Origin: Deltaproteobacteria bacterium
GTDB taxonomy: Bacteria > Desulfobacterota > Binatia > HRBIN30 > JACQVA1
DNA length: 64,000 bases
Reading direction: 5' to 3'
Assembly: GCA_016178705.1 (NCBI GenBank)
Contig: JACOST010000011.1
Span: forward strand, 186,001-250,000
Of the stretch, positions 56,426 through 64,000 are shown in pieces. Each line of letters begins with the position of its first letter. Position 1 is the first letter of the stretch. The notes beneath the pieces were generated by a model that did not search any database, was not told where the DNA came from, and saw only the letters and a list, made by a program, of their open reading frames with translations. The position numbers were made by a program, and so were the translations under genes.

Positions 56426-57196
56426 TCACCGTGAAGTTGCCATCACGTTGAGTAGACGACGGATAGTGTCACAATCGCTCGCCATTCCGAGGCCCTCATA
56501 CTCGTCGCGCCGGGCAGATATCTCCACTATGAAGCGGGCGGAAAGCAAGGCCACAGAGTAGGCTGTCTTCCCCGGCGGAATGCGCGGATTGACGCTGAAC
56601 TCATCGGGCCGATCTCTGAAGAGACGCATGCCGAAGAACGCGCCGTGGGCGGCAGCCGACAGCTGAACATATGTCCATGCGAGTTCCAATTCTTCAGACC
56701 CCAACACGGCGGCAACGGCGCTGGGGGAAGCCCATTCGGGGTTGAACCAGTACGACCGATCCTTGTCCCCGACCGCCTGCAGTGCATCATCGCGGTCTGC
56801 GGCTGGCAGAGAGCTGATCCGGTCATGGATTTCTTTGCGGAGCGAGGCGCGCATTGAGGATGGATACGCCGCGTCTCGGCTCAACCTGTTGTGACCCGAG
56901 TACAAGTACTTGAAGGCTGCGAGAGCCGGCTTGGCACTGCGAACGACCGCTCCCACCGAAATCCATATGTCGAAGAGGGTCCGCGCGAGTGCCGCCCCAG
57001 GGCTCGACCAACCCGCCTCGACGAGTTTGCCGATGGCCCGGTGCACGCAGACCCCGTCGTGCGAGAGAACGAAGAGGGCATCGCGGACAATGTCGTTGCT
57101 GGTGTTCTCGTACTTCGCCTTCGATGACTTGTTGAGTTCGACAGCGAGGTCAGTCGCAGCCGAGTGAAGCGCGATCGGCGACGGTGCAGCGTTCAT
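56426..57196 (-). CDS. Unknown helical protein, DUF5677-like, island cargo
   Basis: 256 residues, all-helical in appearance. Recognisable stretches: ALFVLSHDGVCVHRAIGKLV, EAGWSSPGAALARTLFDIWI, and a later YVQLSAAAHGAFFGMRLFRD, which resemble DUF5677-type proteins where an RTLxExxxxxxxL helix and a distal S/H-containing helix recur. No transmembrane segment. Located on the same strand as the STAND gene, 318 bases upstream, and divergent from the gene at 57339 (142 bases between starts). Function unknown; may be a partner or effector of the STAND protein. Confidence 0.6.
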   Translation of the reverse strand: MNAAPSPIALHSAATDLAVELNKSSKAKYENTSNDIVRDALFVLSHDGVCVHRAIGKLVEAGWSSPGAALARTLFDIWISVGAVVRSAKPALAAFKYLYSGHNRLSRDAAYPSSMRASLRKEIHDRISSLPAADRDDALQAVGDKDRSYWFNPEWASPSAVAAVLGSEELELAWTYVQLSAAAHGAFFGMRLFRDRPDEFSVNPRIPPGKTAYSVALLSARFIVEISARRDEYEGLGMASDCDTIRRLLNVMATSR

Positions 57197-57338
57197 CCAT
57201 CTTCCTCAAAGCGCCTGAGCCTACCACAGAGCACCAGCTTCCCCCCATCTCGCACCCATGTTGCTCCCACGGGCGTGGGTGAGTCCTTGTGCGCCTGGGG
57301 TTTACGCCGTATCGTTTGCTCGATCAGGAGCGCATGAC

Positions 57339-58058
57339 ATGACTCCGAACCCGTCCGGCGATGATGTGTTGGCTTCGTTGAGCCGGCTCGACGGGCTGCC
57401 CGCGCTGAAGAGTGCCACGATACTCTCGCAGGCATTGTCACACTCGCTGGCGCTCGTTGCTGATCCCGCCGCTGCGTTGAGCCGATCGAAGATTCCGGCC
57501 AAGGTTCTTCTTCTACGCGAATTGTATGCCTATCGTCTTGCGGAGCTGGCCACATCCGCGTGCGATCTTTTCCGGGACGGCAGCGTGGTTGCTGCCACAG
57601 TCCTTACGCGCTCCGCCCTTGAGGTTGTCGCGTGGCTCTTTTCCGTCGATCGCAAAACTCGCAAGTGCCTGGAGAACGACGCCGTCGGAACGCTAGATGA
57701 GTTTCTCAATCGCCTGCTCTTCGGGAGCCGAACTCAAGGTGCGGAATGCAAGGCTTACAACGTTCTCGACGCAATCGATGAAATCGACAAGATGATTCCA
57801 TCGTTTCGATCCGCCTATGACCTCTGCTCAGAATTTGCACATCCCAATGCCGATGGAGTGCTTCACTCGTATGGCCGGTACGACAAGGAAACCATAATCT
57901 TTAATCTCGACCCGAAGAAGCACCAACCGCCAGTCGACGGAATTGTGCCGATACTCGCGGGCGGTCTCGGATTCTTCATGGGCACGTATACGAACATGGC
58001 ATCCTACTTGGCGGAGCTAGTCGCCTTGTGCGAGCGAGAGATTGATCGCAACGCCTAA
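57339..58058 (+). CDS. Unknown helical protein, DUF5677-like, island cargo
   Basis: 239 residues from ATG 57339 with AGGAG eight bases upstream. Helical throughout: VLLLRELYAYRLAELATSAC, DGSVVAATVLTRSALEVVAW, FRSAYDLCSEFAHPNADGVL and ILAGGLGFFMGTYTNMASYL. The order (R-S-x-x-E helix, then a His-containing E-F-A-H-P-N segment) matches the general pattern of DUF5677/AbiV-like helical proteins, and parallels the neighbour at 56426. It ends 153 bases before attR. The function is unknown; signs of membrane insertion are weak. Confidence 0.6.
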   Translation: MTPNPSGDDVLASLSRLDGLPALKSATILSQALSHSLALVADPAAALSRSKIPAKVLLLRELYAYRLAELATSACDLFRDGSVVAATVLTRSALEVVAWLFSVDRKTRKCLENDAVGTLDEFLNRLLFGSRTQGAECKAYNVLDAIDEIDKMIPSFRSAYDLCSEFAHPNADGVLHSYGRYDKETIIFNLDPKKHQPPVDGIVPILAGGLGFFMGTYTNMASYLAELVALCEREIDRNA

Positions 58059-58211
58059 GCCGGAAGCCGTGCGCGGCAGCATCAATCAACGCAGCGGTTG
58101 CTAACGTGCTGCAAACGAACCAGGCACCACCAAGCTCAAAGCGCCCGCATTCGGTGGAACGGTCTGGCGCGAAGAGCAACTATTTCCAAACACAGCCTCA
58201 GGTGGAAGACA

Positions 58212-58276
58212 CTTCAAAACCGCGTGGTCCCGGCTTGCCGGGACGGAGGGTTCGACTCCCTTCCTTCTCCGCCAAT
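58212..58276 (+). repeat. Right attachment site (attR), displaced selC 3' end
   Basis: Perfect 65-bp copy of 52588-52652. It lacks the 5' half of the tRNA, so it is not a functional gene; it marks the right edge of the island. Confidence 0.9.
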
Positions 58277-58321
58277 CGCTGCCGCGACCATGACTACTCG
58301 CAGCTCACACGAGATCTCACC

Positions 58322-59152
58322 CTACGTCTGACGATTCACGAAGGGCTGATCGCGGGCCGCCAAGGCCGCTTTGAGCCCCTGCTCGCGGCTGGTCTTGGCC
58401 CACTGCTTCACCGCTGGAGTCTGATGCGCGATCACATCGAGATCGGCGGCCGATTGCTCGGCCGCGCGCAGCCCCATCACTTCGTAGAAACGATTCACCG
58501 CGGCTTTGTGCAGCGTCAGCAAATCGAGCGGAACCATGGCGATCCGCCGCGCCAAGGCCAGCGTCTCCTCGTCCAGCCGCTCACGCGGCACCACTCGATT
58601 GATGAGACCCCACTCCAGCGCCTCGGCCGCCCCGAGCAGATCGCCGGTGAAAAACAGCTCCTTGCTCTTGCGCATCCCGATCAGATACGGCCATAGCGAC
58701 AGTGACGGCAAGACGCCGAGCGCTCGTCCGGCAGGATGCCCGAATTGTGCATCATCGGCGGCGATGGCGAGATCGCAGTGACCCGCCAGCTCGGTACCAC
58801 CGGCCAGGCAGTAGCCATGGACCTGCGCGATGGTTGGCTTGGGAAGCGTCCACAGCCGCTGCCAGCGCTCGATGAACTTCTGCACGTTCAGGCGATCGGC
58901 GGTGACCGTCAGAGTTCCCAAGCCACCACCGCCGCCCGGCTGCGGCTGCAGATCGTACCCGGCACAGAACGCCCGGCCGGCGCCGCGGATGATCAGAACG
59001 CTGGCGTCGCGATCACCTTCGAAATCGTCGAGGGCGCGATCGAACTCGTGCAGCAACTGACCGTTCATCGCGTTCAGCTTGTCCGGCCGATTGAGCGTCA
59101 GCCGCACGACGTGGTCTCCGAGCTGCTCGTACGTGATCGAGTCGTAGTCCAT
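58322..59152 (-). CDS. Enoyl-CoA hydratase/isomerase family protein
   Basis: 276 residues from ATG 59152, with GGAGG ten bases upstream. Crotonase features: RLTLNRPDKLNAMNGQLLHE, VLIIRGAGRAFCAGYDL (oxyanion-hole strand 1), KPTIAQVHGYCLAGGTELAG (oxyanion-hole 2), and FGHPAGRALGVLPSLSLWPY where hydratases have the catalytic Glu; here the acidic residues are not at the usual positions, so true hydratase activity is uncertain. The C-terminal helices are complete. It lies just outside the selC island, 45 bases from attR. Confidence 0.85.
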   Translation of the reverse strand: MDYDSITYEQLGDHVVRLTLNRPDKLNAMNGQLLHEFDRALDDFEGDRDASVLIIRGAGRAFCAGYDLQPQPGGGGGLGTLTVTADRLNVQKFIERWQRLWTLPKPTIAQVHGYCLAGGTELAGHCDLAIAADDAQFGHPAGRALGVLPSLSLWPYLIGMRKSKELFFTGDLLGAAEALEWGLINRVVPRERLDEETLALARRIAMVPLDLLTLHKAAVNRFYEVMGLRAAEQSAADLDVIAHQTPAVKQWAKTSREQGLKAALAARDQPFVNRQT

Positions 59153-59278
59153 GCGTTCTACCTCCGGATCAGTTGGGTCAGCCGCCTCTAGCACACGGCT
59201 GGCCGCGCGGGCCAACGCCCACAATCAACTTTGGTATTGCTTAAGAGTCACCTGCTCTTGTATCAGTTGCCGGTCGAG

Positions 59279-62200
59279 ATGATTCACGCGATCGCACGGT
59301 CTGGAACTGGGGTAGCCGAGGGCGCGGGCCGTCGAGCGGTCGTGGCGTTCGTCCTACTCGTGACCGCCGGCACGCCGGCTCTCGCGCAACCGGTGCTTCC
59401 GGGCGACGTCAACGGTGACGGGCACATCACCACCAGCGACATCGGGCTGGTGATCGAGCAACTGTTCATCGACGACCCGGTGCCGGCGGCCGACAGCAAC
59501 CAGGACAGCCGGGTCTCGGTCGCTGACGTGTCCGACACGGTCATCCGCTACGTCGAAGAAGCGTTTCCGCCAACCGCAACGCCAACACCCAGCGCGACGC
59601 CGACCATCGTACCGAGTACGACGCCCACCACGACACCGAGTGTCACTCCAACGGCCACTGTAACCGTGACGAGTACTGCCTCGTCGACGCCGTCGCCCAC
59701 GCAGATAGCAACCGCGACCGCGTCGACCACATCGAGCCCAACACCGTCAATCACCTCGACGCCTCTCTTCACGGGGTCGGCGACACCGACAGCGAGCGTG
59801 ACGCCGTCGGCGACGGCAAGCCCTACCCGGACAATCACATCGACCATCACCCAAACGGCATCGCCGACGCAGACACGCACCGCTACGTCATCGGCAACTC
59901 TCACCGCGACCAGCACCACGACCGCTACTTTGACCGCAACCCCTACCGCCACCCCAACCACCACTGCGACCGACACGCCCACCGCTACGCCTACCTTCAC
60001 TCCGTCGTCGACGCCGACCGTCACGCCTACGGTAACGGTAACGCGTACCCCCACCATCACACGGACGCCAACGCCCACCTGCATCATCACCAATCTCGGC
60101 GGGCCGCCGCCGTCCCCCGCGGGGTTGATGTCAATGGCAACGCTGGACGTCAGCGATTGCCCGCGAAACTTCGGTACCCCTCCCGGGCTGCGTCGCACCG
60201 ACGTGTATACGGTCGTCGGCACCCCGGGCACCGCGATGCTCATCACGGTAACCGCCAGCGGCTTCACCCCGTACGTCTCGATCGTCGACCCCAGCGGCAC
60301 GTTCGCCGGCGCGGGCGGTGGCCCCTATGAGGCCGCCGCGCCGCTCGAGTTCTACGTCTCGACGACGCGCGCCTACGTCATAATGGTCACTTCGAATCCC
60401 GCCGCACCGGAAGCGTTCGGCTCTTACACCATCAAAGTGACGCAGCGGAATTGTCCCGTCGTGGCGCTCGGGGCAAGCGGCGTGAAGGCGCAAACGTTGA
60501 GTGATGGTGTCGGCACGGGTAGCTGCCCCGATCCGTCGGACCCCGTTACAAAAGCCGATGCGTTCCAATTTACCAGCACGGCCGGTGAACGCATCCAGAT
60601 CAGAATGCTTAAGAATTCCGTCCCGCCTGATGCACTCGACCCATACCTCAAGTTGTTCGGGCCGAGCGGACGGGAGTTGGCCGAGGACGACAATAGTCTC
60701 GATCCGGACAATTTTGATTCGGTGAACGCCCGCATCGAGTTCTACAGCGTCCAGAGCGGCACCTATACCTTTTTCGCAACCGATGCAGTTGGCGGATCGG
60801 GGGCATACAAGATCGTTTTCGACCGCCCGGTCTGCGGCAAGCGTGCGGTTCCGGCACTCGCCGCTGGCACCGTTACGAAGCTTGCCCCACCGCCGAGCCC
60901 GCTGGACAACGGCGACTGCCAGGCCCCGCTGCTGTCACCCGGGATCGACATCGTCACACCTGAAATGGTCGACACCAACGCTCAGCTGTTCACGGTCAAT
61001 CTCACCGCGGGCGACTTCTTCACGACGTACGCAGTGCCAGACGCGAACAGCGATGCTCCTTTAGACCCGCACCTGTGGTTGCTCGCACCCGACAACACGC
61101 TGCTGGCCGAGAACGACGACGACGACGAGATCGGCATCACCATCCCCACCACCGGTCTGTACACAGTGGTGGTCGGTGCCAACACACTCGATGTGACCTA
61201 CAGCTTCGATCCGATGACGGCGGACCCGACCGCCAAGTACGACCTCTTCGTGCAACGCTGCCCGGCGGTGACCGCCGCGTTGAACACCGCCGTCGACGGG
61301 ACGATGACGGATGCGGACTGTGAAGCTTTCGCGGGCATCAAGTCGCGCACCTACAAGGTTACGACCGCCACGCCACAGTTCCTCACCGTCACCACCCCAA
61401 CGCTCGACTTCACCGTACGGATGACGATGATCGGCAACGACGGTCGACGAGTGGAGAGCGCGGTTGACCCGTTCGACCCGTTCGCCACCCGTGTCAGCCG
61501 CGTGCTACCCGCCGGCACGCATTTCATCGAGATCTCCGGCGTGCATGACGATGGGGCGCAATCGCTGCCGGCGGCATTCAGCTTCACTGCACAATCGTGC
61601 GCGACGCACGAGCTGGCAACCGGCGTGACGATGGGGAGCTTCAGCGATGGCGACTGCAAACTCGCGGACGGCTCGGCGTTCGACGTGTACACCATCAGCG
61701 GGCCGCTCAATAGCGCCGCCAGCCTGCTGCTCCCCGACAACGCCTGCAGCGTGGTTTCACTCACCGAGGGCTTTAGCGTCCCTCGGGAATTCTGCACCAG
61801 CGGATACCTACCGATCCCAATCGCCAAGGCCGGCACCACTGCGGTCATCGTCGACGCTTTTACGCCGGAACAGCGCGACAATTACCAGATCACGTATCGC
61901 ACGTGCCCGATGACTTCGATCGGCGAGCTCGGCGTCAGCGGCGACCTCAGCGGCAGCGACTGTGTCGATGCGGCCGACAGCAAGAGCGACTTCTACTTGT
62001 ACCGCGGTGCGACCGACCGCGTGCTCGGGTCGTCCCTGTTCGGCGGCACGGGGTCGGTCGCCGGCGGCGTCAGCGCGGGGTTCAGCACTCGCCTCGACAT
62101 CCTCGATCTCAGCCAACCCTTCGAAGCCACCGGCCCGGCTCCGACGCTGGAAGAACTCGCCACCGACCTCGTCCCATACAACAGCGCGCCCCCGTGTCAG

Positions 62201-62305
62201 TCGGGTGCGGGCAGCCCGCCGTGTCTTGGACTCCTCGTCCAGATTTCTCCCGCCAACCCCAGTGACTCGGGACCGTATCACCTCACCTTCGACGCGCTGC
62301 CGTAA
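59279..62305 (+). CDS. Large secreted protein: dockerin-like domain, Thr/Pro linker, PPC-type repeats
   Basis: About 1008 residues from ATG 59279, giving a signal peptide (RRAVVAFVLLVTAGTPALA). Next a type I dockerin-like pair of EF-hand loops (GDVNGDGHITTSDIGLVIEQ and ADSNQDSRVSVADVSDTVIR). A 170-residue Thr/Pro/Ser linker (TPTPSATPT-type) follows. From about residue 275 there are five or so beta-domains resembling the bacterial pre-peptidase C-terminal (PPC) module, with DPYLKLFGPSGRELAEDDNS, GTYTFFATDAVGGSGAYKIV and DPHLWLLAPDNTLLAENDDD as marks, each ending in a paired Cys (CPVVAL, RCPAVT). Probably cell-surface or extracellular. ATG 59231 adds 16 residues. Confidence 0.8.
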   Translation: MIHAIARSGTGVAEGAGRRAVVAFVLLVTAGTPALAQPVLPGDVNGDGHITTSDIGLVIEQLFIDDPVPAADSNQDSRVSVADVSDTVIRYVEEAFPPTATPTPSATPTIVPSTTPTTTPSVTPTATVTVTSTASSTPSPTQIATATASTTSSPTPSITSTPLFTGSATPTASVTPSATASPTRTITSTITQTASPTQTRTATSSATLTATSTTTATLTATPTATPTTTATDTPTATPTFTPSSTPTVTPTVTVTRTPTITRTPTPTCIITNLGGPPPSPAGLMSMATLDVSDCPRNFGTPPGLRRTDVYTVVGTPGTAMLITVTASGFTPYVSIVDPSGTFAGAGGGPYEAAAPLEFYVSTTRAYVIMVTSNPAAPEAFGSYTIKVTQRNCPVVALGASGVKAQTLSDGVGTGSCPDPSDPVTKADAFQFTSTAGERIQIRMLKNSVPPDALDPYLKLFGPSGRELAEDDNSLDPDNFDSVNARIEFYSVQSGTYTFFATDAVGGSGAYKIVFDRPVCGKRAVPALAAGTVTKLAPPPSPLDNGDCQAPLLSPGIDIVTPEMVDTNAQLFTVNLTAGDFFTTYAVPDANSDAPLDPHLWLLAPDNTLLAENDDDDEIGITIPTTGLYTVVVGANTLDVTYSFDPMTADPTAKYDLFVQRCPAVTAALNTAVDGTMTDADCEAFAGIKSRTYKVTTATPQFLTVTTPTLDFTVRMTMIGNDGRRVESAVDPFDPFATRVSRVLPAGTHFIEISGVHDDGAQSLPAAFSFTAQSCATHELATGVTMGSFSDGDCKLADGSAFDVYTISGPLNSAASLLLPDNACSVVSLTEGFSVPREFCTSGYLPIPIAKAGTTAVIVDAFTPEQRDNYQITYRTCPMTSIGELGVSGDLSGSDCVDAADSKSDFYLYRGATDRVLGSSLFGGTGSVAGGVSAGFSTRLDILDLSQPFEATGPAPTLEELATDLVPYNSAPPCQSGAGSPPCLGLLVQISPANPSDSGPYHLTFDALP
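59570..60085 (+). repeat. Thr/Pro/Ser-rich coding low-complexity tract
   Basis: Encodes a stalk of TPT/SAT/TAT units in the 59279-62305 protein. Similar composition to the tract at 2971-3364, so two unrelated secreted proteins share the same linker style. Confidence 0.85.
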
Positions 62306-62490
62306 CCTCGCGCCCATCGTCTTCGCCGGCCCCCGCAATCCAAAGAGGGCACGTAACCGTAGTCAGATTCGTTGCAGCCGTGCCCAAGGTCGATTAGAGT
62401 CGCGGGGAACTTGGGACTACGAGAGTGGGTTCGGCATCAGTGAGCTGACCCGCGGCCGCCGCAGCAACGTGGCGCGCCGCCACTAACCCA

Positions 62491-62507
62491 CCGGGTGCGA
62501 GACCCGG
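62491..62507 (+). promoter_or_regulatory. 5'-UTR hairpin before bufA
   Basis: CCGGGT-GCGAG-ACCCGG, a perfect 6-bp stem ending 6 bases before the strong ribosome site GGGAGGA (62514-62520). It may stabilise the mRNA 5' end or control access to the ribosome site. Confidence 0.45.
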
Positions 62508-62526
62508 ATGTAAGGGAGGAGCAGTT

Positions 62527-62787
62527 ATGAAGACGTCCGTCAAAGGTGCCGTGATTGCCGCCGCGGTGGCGGGGATTTTTGCCGCCCGCTTGGCGCTGGC
62601 CGATGAGGCTGGCAAGGGCGCGGCCGAAGCCAAAGTGCATTGTCAGGGCATCAACGCGTGTAAGGGCCACGGCGAGTGCGGCGGCGCCGGCCACGACTGT
62701 GCCGGCAAGAACGAGTGCAAGGGGAAGGGCTGGGTGTCAGCCAGCGAAGCCGACTGCAAGGCCAAGGGCGGCACGATCGCGAAGTAA
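62527..62787 (+). CDS. bufA: Bufferin-type metallophore precursor BufA2
   Basis: 86 residues with an optimal ribosome site (AAGGGAGGA). A signal peptide (VIAAAVAGIFAARLALA) precedes a Cys-rich core: VHCQGINACKGHGEC, CAGKNECKGKGW, then ADCKAKGG, giving six cysteines. The pattern CxGINACKG...CxGKNxCKGxGW is that of the DUF2282-like/BufA2 family. Bufferins are RiPPs whose Cys residues are converted to thiooxazoles by BufB and BufC and which bind copper or other metals in the periplasm, where the signal peptide sends them. It is followed by a hairpin and bufB. Confidence 0.88.
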   Translation: MKTSVKGAVIAAAVAGIFAARLALADEAGKGAAEAKVHCQGINACKGHGECGGAGHDCAGKNECKGKGWVSASEADCKAKGGTIAK

Positions 62788-62794
62788 CTCGCTG

Positions 62795-62821
62795 CCGGGG
62801 CGCGGCCGCGCCGCGCCCCGG
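62795..62821 (+). promoter_or_regulatory. 12-bp perfect hairpin between bufA and bufB
   Basis: A 27-base palindrome: 12-bp perfect GC stem (starts CCGGGGCGCGGC) with a CGC loop. It lies 7 bases after the bufA stop and 10 bases before the bufB GTG. No T-run. Such a structure can protect the upstream mRNA from 3' exonucleases or attenuate read-through, so that the precursor is made in excess of the enzymes. Confidence 0.7.
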
Positions 62822-62831
62822 AACGCTTCCC

Positions 62832-63725
62832 GTGTCCACCCCACCGTATAGCCGACCCGCCGCACTCGGCTGCGGCGTCGGGTTGCGTCCCACGCACTAT
62901 CCGTACATCTTCGAGCATTGGCCCGCGGTTGATTGGTTCGAAGTCATCTCCGAGAACTTCATGGTGTGCGGCGGCCGTCCGCTGCATACGCTCACGCGCA
63001 TCCGCGAGCGCTACCCGATCGTGCTCCACGGCGTGTCGCTCTCCATCGGATCGGCCGATCCGCTCAACCTCGAGTATCTTGGCGAACTGCGCCGGTTGAT
63101 GCAGCGCTTCGAGCCGGCCTGGGTTTCCGATCATCTGTGTTGGACCGGTGTTGGCGGCCACAACCTGCACGATTTGCTCCCGCTGCCGTTCACCGCGGAA
63201 GCCCTCGCGCACGTCGTCGAACGCGTGCAGCGCGTGCAAGATGCACTGGGTCGCCGCATCGCGCTGGAGAACGTATCGAGCTATCTCACCTTCTGCCATT
63301 CGATGATGCCGGAATGGGAGTTTCTCGCTGCCGTTGCGGAACGCGCCGACTGCGGCATCCTGCTCGACGTGAACAACATCTATGTCAGCGCTGTTAATCA
63401 TCGCTTCGATCCGATCGAGTACATGCGAGCGATCCCCATCGACCGCGTGTGGCAGTTTCATCTGGCCGGCCACAGTGACCACGGTGATTACCTGCTCGAC
63501 ACCCATGACCACCCAGTGAAGGAGGCGGTGTGGGATCTCTACGTCGAGGCGCTCCACCGTTTCGGTGCGGTCTCCACGCTGATCGAATGGGACGACAAGA
63601 TTCCGGAATTCCCCGAAGTGCAAGCGCACGCCGATCGTGCGCGCAGCTTGCAGGAGCGCGTCCATGCGCACGCCAACGCTCGAACAAACCCAACGCCTGC
63701 TGTGGCGATTGATCACAGCGCCTAG
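62832..63725 (+). CDS. bufB: BufB, DUF692 multinuclear non-haem iron RiPP-modifying enzyme
   Basis: 297 residues from a GTG at 62832 (VSTPPYSRPAALGCGVGLRP); an ATG upstream lies inside bufA. DUF692 family TIM barrel: YIFEHWPAVDWFEVISENFM, VLHGVSLSIGSADPLN, SDHLCWTGVGGHNLHDLLPL, ALENVSSYLTFCH, CGILLDVNNIYVSAVNH and WQFHLAGHSDH. The Glu, His and Asp residues in these segments bind iron in the known relatives MbnB/BufB. It converts cysteines of the precursor into oxidised heterocycles. The bufC gene overlaps its end by 62 bases. Confidence 0.9.
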   Translation: MSTPPYSRPAALGCGVGLRPTHYPYIFEHWPAVDWFEVISENFMVCGGRPLHTLTRIRERYPIVLHGVSLSIGSADPLNLEYLGELRRLMQRFEPAWVSDHLCWTGVGGHNLHDLLPLPFTAEALAHVVERVQRVQDALGRRIALENVSSYLTFCHSMMPEWEFLAAVAERADCGILLDVNNIYVSAVNHRFDPIEYMRAIPIDRVWQFHLAGHSDHGDYLLDTHDHPVKEAVWDLYVEALHRFGAVSTLIEWDDKIPEFPEVQAHADRARSLQERVHAHANARTNPTPAVAIDHSA

Positions 63726-64000
63726 CGGCGTCGCCGATGGCCTGCGCACGTTGGACGGCACCGACCGGCTGTCACGCGGCGGGTTGGAGGCGATCGTCAA
63801 CGGCGACGTCGTGCTGCCCGCGGTGCGGCGGCTCGACATCTACGCCAACATGTACTTCTTCCGCCTGCTCGATGCGCTCAAGGAAGATTACCGTGCCGTA
63901 CTCGCCATGGTCGGCGATGCGTCGTTTCACAACTTGATCACCGACTACCTGCTCCACCATCCGCCGTCGCATCCATCGCTGCGCGACGCGGGCAAACATC
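63664..64000 (+). CDS. bufC: BufC, DUF2063-type partner protein (3' end outside window)
   Basis: Partial gene from ATG 63664, at least 112 residues. The N-terminal DUF2063 domain is recognisable: LWRLITAPSGVADGLRTLDG, LDIYANMYFFRLLDALKEDY, RAVLAMVGDASFHNLITDYL and HPPSHPSLRDAG. In buf and related mbn loci this protein pairs with the DUF692 enzyme and helps bind the peptide precursor. Its start overlaps the end of bufB in another frame, so the two are expressed together. Confidence 0.85.
   Translation, partial: MRTPTLEQTQRLLWRLITAPSGVADGLRTLDGTDRLSRGGLEAIVNGDVVLPAVRRLDIYANMYFFRLLDALKEDYRAVLAMVGDASFHNLITDYLLHHPPSHPSLRDAGKH

Larger units (their letters stand above)
52588..58276. mobile_element. 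5.6-kb genomic island integrated in selC
   Basis: A perfect 65-bp direct repeat of the selC 3' part brackets 52653-58211. The left copy keeps the tRNA gene intact; the right copy is the displaced original 3' end. This is the classical mark of site-specific integration, and selC is a known hot spot. Cargo: a nuclease-STAND protein and two unknown proteins. No integrase, excisionase or replication gene is present, so the element is non-autonomous or decayed. Confidence 0.88.

Noticed and set aside
58212-58276. Second tRNA-Sec gene
   Set aside because: Only the 3' part from the anticodon loop is present; no acceptor 5' strand or D arm.
59548-60300. Minus-strand frame rich in VGVAVGV
   Set aside because: Complement of the Thr/Pro-coding tract, a compositional artefact. 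The same applies to 2943-3872 on the plus strand.

Overview
The window is a GC-rich, densely coded bacterial chromosome segment. It holds the 3' end of rpoD, ispG (MEP isoprenoid pathway), hflKC, a PduO-type adenosyltransferase, an NtrC-type two-component system, a selenocysteine tRNA gene and many flavin/SDR/amidase catabolic enzymes, plus long Thr/Pro-rich secreted proteins. This mix suggests an uncultured Gram-negative, deltaproteobacteria-like lineage; Candidatus Binatota (Binatia) fits best, but that is inference from gene content only.

Layout. 0-5 kb: rpoD end, small secreted proteins, a tandem pair of secreted paralogues on the minus strand, a NUDIX hydrolase. 5-16.7 kb: a catabolic block (two SDRs, LMW phosphatase, an LLM flavin oxidoreductase broken by a 26-bp tandem duplication, an acyl-CoA-dehydrogenase-fold monooxygenase, an FAD hydroxylase, DoxX, amidase, a second LLM enzyme, a DapB-like dehydrogenase) ending in a thioredoxin-fold protein that needs an in-frame UGA read as selenocysteine. 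16.7-20.6 kb: membrane, SGNH and metallo-beta-lactamase proteins and ispG. 20.6-29 kb: an unusual surface-glycan or peptide-modification locus: PqqD-type chaperone with a C-terminal Tat-like tail, HprK-like kinase, GT2-GT10 fusion, GT2-TPR protein, a glycosyltransferase-nucleotidyltransferase fusion, and a Cys-phosphatase nearby. 29-31.8 kb: hflKC and a cupin lipoprotein.

31.8-43.7 kb: a minus-strand defence block (type I hsdR, DUF559, YgiT zinc finger, hsdM, hsdS, ATPase, Gp37/Gp68-TcmP pair, exonuclease, nucleotidyltransferase) studded with ten copies of one palindromic repeat, several lying inside reading frames and encoding protein termini. 43.7-52.5 kb: rhodanese, PduO, MBL hydrolase, two coupled class I isoprenoid-synthase-like paralogues, sensor kinase/sigma-54 regulator, PTS IIA protein.

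52.55-58.28 kb: an intact 95-nt selC (tRNA-Sec) followed by a 5.6-kb island closed by a perfect 65-bp copy of the selC 3' part. The island carries a predicted nuclease-STAND NTPase protein with 45-residue tandem repeats (a candidate antiphage sensor) and two unknown proteins, but no integrase. 58.3-64 kb: enoyl-CoA hydratase, a large dockerin/PPC secreted protein and the start of a bufferin (bufABC) metal-buffering RiPP operon. The selenoprotein gene and selC support each other and show that the organism decodes UGA as selenocysteine.
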